Below, in pieces: positions 59,149 through 64,000 of a stretch of 64,000 bases of DNA; the first letter of the stretch is position 1; every line of letters starts with the position of its first letter. The position numbers and the translations under genes are program-made. The stretch is from Chryseobacterium piscicola. GTDB taxonomy: Bacteria > Bacteroidota > Bacteroidia > Flavobacteriales > Weeksellaceae. The notes below the pieces were generated by a model. The model searched no databases. It saw only the letters and a program-made list of their open reading frames with translations, and was not told the DNA's origin. The stretch lies in the NCBI RefSeq assembly GCF_900156685.1, contig NZ_FTOJ01000002.1:124001-188000 (forward strand), in the 5' to 3' direction.

Positions 59149-60224
59149 TCTGTAACTACAGCTTCTCGCTCTCCGTCTTCCTTTTTGCCTTCTTCAATCA
59201 TTTCTTCTGCTTCCTCTTTTTCATCCGCATCGGCAGTATCTATTCTTTCTTCTTGATTGTCATTAACCAAATCAATAGAAAATTCACAATACACAGGCAG
59301 ATGATCTGATCCGAAATTATCTAATGTTTTTAAGCTATCAATAAAAATTTCTTCACTATGAAACATTAAATCAATTGGAAATCTTAAAAATCTGTATTTA
59401 GCATGAAATGTAGATATGAAAGCGCGCCCAACTCTAGGATCAATCAATTCGCTTGTTTTTCTAAATAGAATTGATGACTTAGACCAAGCCACATTATTAA
59501 AATCGCCAACAACGATGACGGGTTTTTTAATTTCCTTAATTCTTTTGGCAGTACTTAAAAGATCGCCATCTCTTTCTTTTGAAGTTTTTTCTTCCGTGGG
59601 ACTTGGCGGCGGTGGATGAACTCCAAAAAATACAAATTCAAAATCATCCTTAGTTTTTAGATGAATTTCAATACTGGGAATATCATCAGCGACAAAAAAA
59701 TGTGTTTTAGACTCAGAAATTTCAAGTTTAGAATAAAAGTGCATTCCGTAGGTATTTTCTAACGTTACCTTGTGTTGAAACGGATACTCTTTTTCAAGAA
59801 TTTTCAAGGCGTTTTCCCAATCAGAATGGCTTTCCATTGTGAGAAAAACATCTGGTTTGCAATGATTAATAAGATTGACGAATTGGTTGAAATCGGTATT
59901 AAACTGATATACATTTGCCGAAATAAACTGAATTGATTTTGAAGCTTTATGTGATGGCTTATGGTCTTTAATAAAATAGAGTGGTGTGTATTTAATTAAG
60001 ACGATTCCGTGGAAAATGATAAGAAGAAACAGAATTGCCTGAAATATTGTCCAGCTTAAATTTTTTTCAAGAAAAAAGCCTAATCCAAAAGTAAGTATTG
60101 CGATTACAAAAATCTGAATTTTACCAAAATCAGGCACCCTGAAAACCCAATGAGTATTTGGTATTTTTGGTAATACAGAAAATAGGATGATTAAAATACT
60201 TAGAATTAAATAAAGTTCCCACAT
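59145..60224 (-). CDS. Membrane-bound endonuclease/exonuclease/phosphatase (EEP) family protein
   Basis: This 359-residue protein has three N-terminal TM helices (about 1-15, 30-52, 58-76) and an EEP catalytic domain (about 95-320). Its motifs are FISANVYQFN, FLTMESHSDWE (catalytic Glu), VVGDFNNVAWS (Asp/Asn) and FGSDHLPVYCEFSI (Asp-His). The C-terminal 30 residues are strongly acidic (DADEKEEAEEMIEEGKKEDG). Substrate could be nucleic acid, phosphoinositide or sphingolipid. With the catalytic part facing away from the cytoplasm, a phosphodiesterase role is possible. Confidence 0.85.
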   Translation of the reverse strand: MWELYLILSILIILFSVLPKIPNTHWVFRVPDFGKIQIFVIAILTFGLGFFLEKNLSWTIFQAILFLLIIFHGIVLIKYTPLYFIKDHKPSHKASKSIQFISANVYQFNTDFNQFVNLINHCKPDVFLTMESHSDWENALKILEKEYPFQHKVTLENTYGMHFYSKLEISESKTHFFVADDIPSIEIHLKTKDDFEFVFFGVHPPPPSPTEEKTSKERDGDLLSTAKRIKEIKKPVIVVGDFNNVAWSKSSILFRKTSELIDPRVGRAFISTFHAKYRFLRFPIDLMFHSEEIFIDSLKTLDNFGSDHLPVYCEFSIDLVNDNQEERIDTADADEKEEAEEMIEEGKKEDGEREAVVTE

Positions 60225-60483
60225 AATGATTCAAACAAGGTACTAATTTAAATATATTTAAAAAAGTAACAAAAGAAAACGCGTAGCATTTAAAAAAATA
60301 TGAAGTCAATTTCTGAAGGCTAAAGCTTATCTCAATTTTTTTTCGGATAATTATTATCTCTTCCAGATCTTATCAAGCTTCTATGCCAAAGTTTAGATTA
60401 TTAAATGAAATACATTATCTAAGTTTTCAATAAAAATTCTACAGCTTACAAATTGCTAACGAATTAAATCTTAATAAAAAAAA

Positions 60484-60514
60484 GCCGCCCATTTCTGAGC
60501 GACTAGGTATATTA
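60484..60514 (-). terminator. Terminator of the M13 peptidase gene
   Basis: GCCGCCC and GAGCGAC pair through two G-T pairs. On the minus strand a run of T follows, about 12 bp after the stop. Confidence 0.65.
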
Positions 60515-62551
60515 TTACCAAATCTTAATTCTTTCTTCTGGAGTTTTGTACAATTTGTCTCCTTTTTTCACGTCGAACGCCTTGTAGAAAGCATCAACAT
60601 TCATTAAAGGTGCAAAACTTCTGAAATATCCCGGAGAGTGCGGGTCTGTTTTCACTTGGTTGATCATGTATTTTTCGCTTGATAAGGTTCTCCAAACGGT
60701 TGCCCAGCTTAGGAAAAATCTCTGATCTTGTGTATAACCGCTGATAGTACCAGGATTTCCTTTGTCTTTCAGATACATTTGCAATGCATCGTAAGCAATA
60801 TTTACACCACCTAAATCTGCAATATTTTCACCATTGGTAAAAGTTCCGTTTACGAAAGTTCCTTTTACAGGCTCATACTTGTCATACTGAGCAGCCAGAG
60901 CTTTTGTTGCTTTTTCGAAGTTGGCTTTGTCTTCTGGCGTCCACCAGTCTACCAAGTTTCCGTCAGCATCAAACTGAGCACCAGAATCATCAAATCCGTG
61001 GCTTATTTCGTGACCGATTACCGCACCAATACCACCAAAATTAACTGCAGCATCAGCATTAGGATTAAAGAAAGGAGGCTGAAGGATTGCAGCAGGGAAA
61101 ACGATTTCGTTATTTACAGGATTATAGTAGGCATTCACTGTTTGTGGTGTCATTCCCCATTCGGTTTTGTCAACTGGTTTACCGATTTTTGCCAACTCTT
61201 TGCTGTATTGCCATTCTCCGATGTTCTGAAGATTAGCGTAAAGATTTCCGCCTTTAGATTCTGGGGTGATATTCAATTTAGAATAATCTTTCCATTTATC
61301 AGGATAGGCAACTTTTACAGTAAACTTATTCAGTTTTTCTAAAGCTTTTACCTTCGTTGTAGAAGACATCCAGCTCAATCCGTTGATATGTACTACGAAA
61401 CTTTTCTTTAAATAATCAATCAGTTCCACCATCTGAGCTTTTGCTTCAGCAGGAAAATATTTTTCAACATATAATTTACCGAAAGCTTCTCCTAATGAGC
61501 CGTTAATTAATTCAAATCCTCTTTTGTTTAAAGCTCTTTGCTCTTGTTGACCTCTTAAATATTTACCATAGAAAGCAAATTTTGTATTACCCAGTTTTTC
61601 GCTTAAATAAGATGCATTTCCGCTGATCATGTGGAATTTCAGATAATCTTTAATTACAGGAAGCGTTTTAGCATTAACGAGCTGGTCAAAGTTTTTATAA
61701 TAACCTAATTCACTGATGATTACCCTGTCTGTATTTACACCCACTTTTTTGAGGTAAGCAGGAAGATCTACATTTTTCACCAAAGTTTTAAGCTCAGCCA
61801 TCGTTTTAGGATTATACTGAAGGGTGTTGTCTCGGCTTTGTTCGTTGGTCAACAAGTTTTTTGCAATACTTTTTTCATACTCCACAATTCCTTTTGCAGC
61901 AGCATCGGCGTTGGTGTAGCCCAATTCTTTCAGCATAGAAGCAACATACTTTTCGTATTCAGCGAGGGCTTCTGTATTTTTGGCATCTACTTTTTGGTAA
62001 TAATCTCTTCCCATACCCAATGAAGCGTTACCAAGGTAAACTGCATTCATATTAGAATTTTTCAGATCAGAATCAACGCCCCATCCGTAGAAATTGTTTT
62101 CACCTTCTTTGGTTACAGATGCTAAATAATTCTGGAGATCTGTAATGTTTTTAATGGCATCAATTTTAGAGATATTGGCTTGAATAGGCTTTATCCCATC
62201 AGCGTTTCTCTTCTCCATATTCATATATGTCGCATACAGATCCTGAATTTTTTTACCTTCACTTCCGTCTGCAAATTTATCTTTCAAAAGAGAATTTAAA
62301 ATCGTCATAGAATTGTTATCGGTATCATCAGCCAATTTGTTGAAACTTCCCCAAGTTGGTTTATCTGAAGGGATTTTTGCAGTTTTCATCCAGCTTCCGT
62401 TTACATAATTGTAAAAGTCATCTTGTGGACGAACATTTTTATCCATATAATTTAGCTCAAGACCTTTTTCTGCAACAGTTTTTACCGTTTTTTGTGCATT
62501 CAGAGCAACTGCTCCTGTCAAAAGAACTAATGACAAAGTGAGTTTCTTCAT
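60515..62551 (-). CDS. M13-family zinc metallopeptidase (PepO/neprilysin-like), exported
   Basis: This 678-residue protein has a signal peptide (to about LNAQ, residue 20). The large helical N-terminal half is typical of M13, and the catalytic half carries HEISH (514-518) in GAVIGHEISHGFDDSG, ENIADLGG (third zinc ligand Glu) and NEIVFPAAILQPPFF. It should cut oligopeptides in the periplasm. Length fits PepO (about 630-690). The cinA gene lies 65 bp upstream on the same strand, and a terminator follows. Confidence 0.94.
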   Translation of the reverse strand: MKKLTLSLVLLTGAVALNAQKTVKTVAEKGLELNYMDKNVRPQDDFYNYVNGSWMKTAKIPSDKPTWGSFNKLADDTDNNSMTILNSLLKDKFADGSEGKKIQDLYATYMNMEKRNADGIKPIQANISKIDAIKNITDLQNYLASVTKEGENNFYGWGVDSDLKNSNMNAVYLGNASLGMGRDYYQKVDAKNTEALAEYEKYVASMLKELGYTNADAAAKGIVEYEKSIAKNLLTNEQSRDNTLQYNPKTMAELKTLVKNVDLPAYLKKVGVNTDRVIISELGYYKNFDQLVNAKTLPVIKDYLKFHMISGNASYLSEKLGNTKFAFYGKYLRGQQEQRALNKRGFELINGSLGEAFGKLYVEKYFPAEAKAQMVELIDYLKKSFVVHINGLSWMSSTTKVKALEKLNKFTVKVAYPDKWKDYSKLNITPESKGGNLYANLQNIGEWQYSKELAKIGKPVDKTEWGMTPQTVNAYYNPVNNEIVFPAAILQPPFFNPNADAAVNFGGIGAVIGHEISHGFDDSGAQFDADGNLVDWWTPEDKANFEKATKALAAQYDKYEPVKGTFVNGTFTNGENIADLGGVNIAYDALQMYLKDKGNPGTISGYTQDQRFFLSWATVWRTLSSEKYMINQVKTDPHSPGYFRSFAPLMNVDAFYKAFDVKKGDKLYKTPEERIKIW

Positions 62552-62616
62552 TTTTTATAATTTGTACTATAAGTATATTATGATTGAATATTGTTACTGA
62601 AAATAAGAATTATTTA

Positions 62617-63864
62617 TTAAGAAATTAAAATTGAAACCAGATCCTGAATTACTTTCTGTGATACGAAATGCATGAAATCAAGCCTTTCAAGATGAGGCAT
62701 AAACAGTTTTGAAGTATGTGTTTTGTCGCCAACTTTTATAGAATAATAAACCAAACCAATATCTTTTCCGTCTTCGCCTTTTCCGGGACCAGCAACTCCT
62801 GTAGTAGAAAGGGAAATATCTGTCTTGAATAAATTCTGACAACCAGAAGCCATTTCCGAAGCCACTTCTTCACTTACAACAGTGTATTGGCTTACAGTTT
62901 CTTTTTTTACCTTTAAAATATCAATTTTTTTCTGCGTATCGTAGGGTATAATTCCGCCTAAAAAATAGCTTGAACTTCCAGGATTTGAAGTAATCATTCT
63001 TGCCAATTCACCTCCTGTACAACTTTCTGCAGTTGATAATGTGAGTTTTTTCTCGCCTAAAATCTCAGCAAGAATTTTTGCAATTTTATCTTCTGAAGTA
63101 GCGATTACGTTTGGTTTTATTATAGGTAAAAGTTTTTGAATCTGATCTTCTAGTTGTTGCAGTAAAATAGTTTCGTTTTCTCCACTTGCTGTAATTCTTA
63201 ATTTTACCCGAGTGCCAACCGGAAGATAAGAAAGTGAAATGTGCGCGGGCAAAGCCAACTCCCAATCTTCAATCATATCTGCTAAAATACTCTCGGGAAT
63301 TCCTACAACAGAAACAATTCTTGTAGTAAGATAATTTAAACTAAATTTCTCCTTCAAATAAGGGATAATTTGATCTTTAATCAATGGTTTTACCTCATAA
63401 GGAACTCCTGGAAGACAAAAAACGATTTTTCCGTTTTCTTCCATCATCATACAAGGCGCTGTTCCAAAATGATTCTGAAAAACTGTAGATTTCGTAGGAA
63501 CAAAAGCCTGCTCACGATTTCTTTCGAGAATTTCTATTCTTCCGCGTTTTTCCATGTAAGCTTTAAGATGTTCGAAGGTAGTATCATCCAAAGCAATTTC
63601 ATCATTAAAAAAATCGGCAATTGCTTTTTTAGTTTTATCATCTCTCGTTGGTCCCAAACCGCCTGTAGTAATTACTAAATCTCCCAATTCAAAGGCAAAT
63701 TTCAAAGTGTTTTTAATGATTTCTATTTCGTCTGAAATCGTTAAAATTTGCACCACCCTGATTCCTATATTTTTAAGCTCAGTGGCTATGAAATTTGAAT
63801 TAGTATCCACTGTATTTCCAGATAAAATTTCGTCGCCTATCGTGATAAGAACTGCGTTTTGCAT
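62617..63864 (-). CDS. cinA: CinA-like protein (competence/damage-inducible; nicotinamide mononucleotide deamidase domain)
   Basis: This 415-residue protein has an N-terminal MoCF-like (COG1058) domain beginning MQNAVLITIGDEILSGNTVDTNS and containing VITTGGLGPTRDDKTK. A C-terminal PncC-type NMN-deamidase domain follows (about 260-415, LSTAESCTGGELARMITSNPGSSSYFLGGIIPYD and LSTTGVAGPGKGEDGKDIGLVYY). The two domains serve NAD recycling (ADP-ribose pyrophosphatase and NMN deamidase). The start at 63864 matches the family beginning; a longer frame adds 19 hydrophobic residues. Confidence 0.93.
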   Translation of the reverse strand: MQNAVLITIGDEILSGNTVDTNSNFIATELKNIGIRVVQILTISDEIEIIKNTLKFAFELGDLVITTGGLGPTRDDKTKKAIADFFNDEIALDDTTFEHLKAYMEKRGRIEILERNREQAFVPTKSTVFQNHFGTAPCMMMEENGKIVFCLPGVPYEVKPLIKDQIIPYLKEKFSLNYLTTRIVSVVGIPESILADMIEDWELALPAHISLSYLPVGTRVKLRITASGENETILLQQLEDQIQKLLPIIKPNVIATSEDKIAKILAEILGEKKLTLSTAESCTGGELARMITSNPGSSSYFLGGIIPYDTQKKIDILKVKKETVSQYTVVSEEVASEMASGCQNLFKTDISLSTTGVAGPGKGEDGKDIGLVYYSIKVGDKTHTSKLFMPHLERLDFMHFVSQKVIQDLVSILIS

Positions 63865-63938
63865 GATTTTAATTTTGAAAAAATTTAGTACAAATGACGT
63901 GAAAATCTCTCTAGCGAACAAAAGAAAATGATTTTTTA

Positions 63939-63946
63939 TATCTTTG
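63939..63946 (+). promoter_or_regulatory. -7 promoter box of the gene leaving the right edge
   Basis: TATCTTTG matches TAnnTTTG, 32 bp before an ATG at 63979. Confidence 0.5.
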
Positions 63947-63978
63947 ATTTTTTACTGTCTACAACTATTACCAAGATT

Positions 63979-64000
63979 ATGACTAAATATGATGATGCTT
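63979..64000 (+). CDS. Start of a gene cut by the window edge (partial)
   Basis: ATG at 63979 opens a frame of seven codons (MTKYDDA) to the edge. A correctly placed -7 box supports a true start, divergent from cinA. The product cannot be identified. Confidence 0.4.

Noticed and set aside
59741..59754. A GCATTCCGTAGG string like the REP palindromes
   Set aside because: It lies inside the endonuclease/phosphatase-family gene, only one arm is present (GTATTTTC follows instead of AATGC) and codons explain it.
1..64000. tRNA, rRNA or other structured RNA genes
   Set aside because: No cloverleaf with TTCGA-type T arm, no rRNA-like conserved blocks and no GC-rich islands were found on reading both strands; a covariance-model search would settle it.

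Overview
The window looks like a chromosomal stretch from a flavobacterium of the Chryseobacterium type (Weeksellaceae, Bacteroidota). The DNA is AT-rich. Promoters carry the Bacteroidota -7 box TAnnTTTG and genes lack Shine-Dalgarno sequences. There is a gliding-type gldFG pair, a type IX secretion (T9SS) C-terminal sorting domain, HmuY-type haem proteins and many lineage-typical housekeeping genes. No rRNA, tRNA, CRISPR array or prophage was found.

Layout. 0.2-9 kb: lipoamide dehydrogenase, a PH-domain protein, adenine deaminase, a membrane-anchored repeat protein of helix-hairpin-helix units, divergent MerR and AraC regulators, and ccoG. 9-17 kb: an SMP-30 lipoprotein, a DEAD-box helicase, a thioesterase, a small 4-TM membrane protein, an S9 peptidase, a decayed HD-hydrolase gene, a rhodanese and queG. 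17-23.4 kb: a minus-strand RND efflux operon (small secreted protein, adaptor, pump, outer-membrane factor). 23.6-31.2 kb: TIGR02117 protein, kbl, hemJ-like gene, gldF-gldG, two hypothetical genes and an Rrf2 regulator, followed by the wreck of a TauE/SafE permease.

32.4-43.7 kb is the most interesting region, a haem-acquisition island. A T9SS-exported protein with two adhesin-like jelly-roll domains is divergent from a TonB receptor, a double-length HmuY-like lipoprotein and a haem ABC transporter (hmuTUV). A hemS-like haem-handling gene, a ChaN lipoprotein and an exported peptide-deformylase-like protein follow. In the last of these the metal-binding Cys of the EGCLS motif is Asp. Three copies of the 12-mer TATTCTAAATAA sit on the two divergent promoters, which suggests one (probably iron-responsive) repressor for both the exported adhesin and the receptor operon.

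43.9-64 kb: an HxlR regulator divergent from a DsbA-like lipoprotein, purB, a REP-associated tyrosine transposase (RAYT) inside a field of six small palindromes, purL, an orphan barstar-like gene with a terminator-like hairpin inside its frame, dgkA, dnaN, pheT, an APC transporter, a META-domain lipoprotein, an endonuclease/phosphatase-family protein, an M13 peptidase and cinA.

Two short tandem repeats (6-bp and 7-bp units) each lie at the 3' junction of a convergent gene pair. All protein functions come from motif and family recognition by eye. Operators, promoters and terminators are read directly from sequence but are untested.
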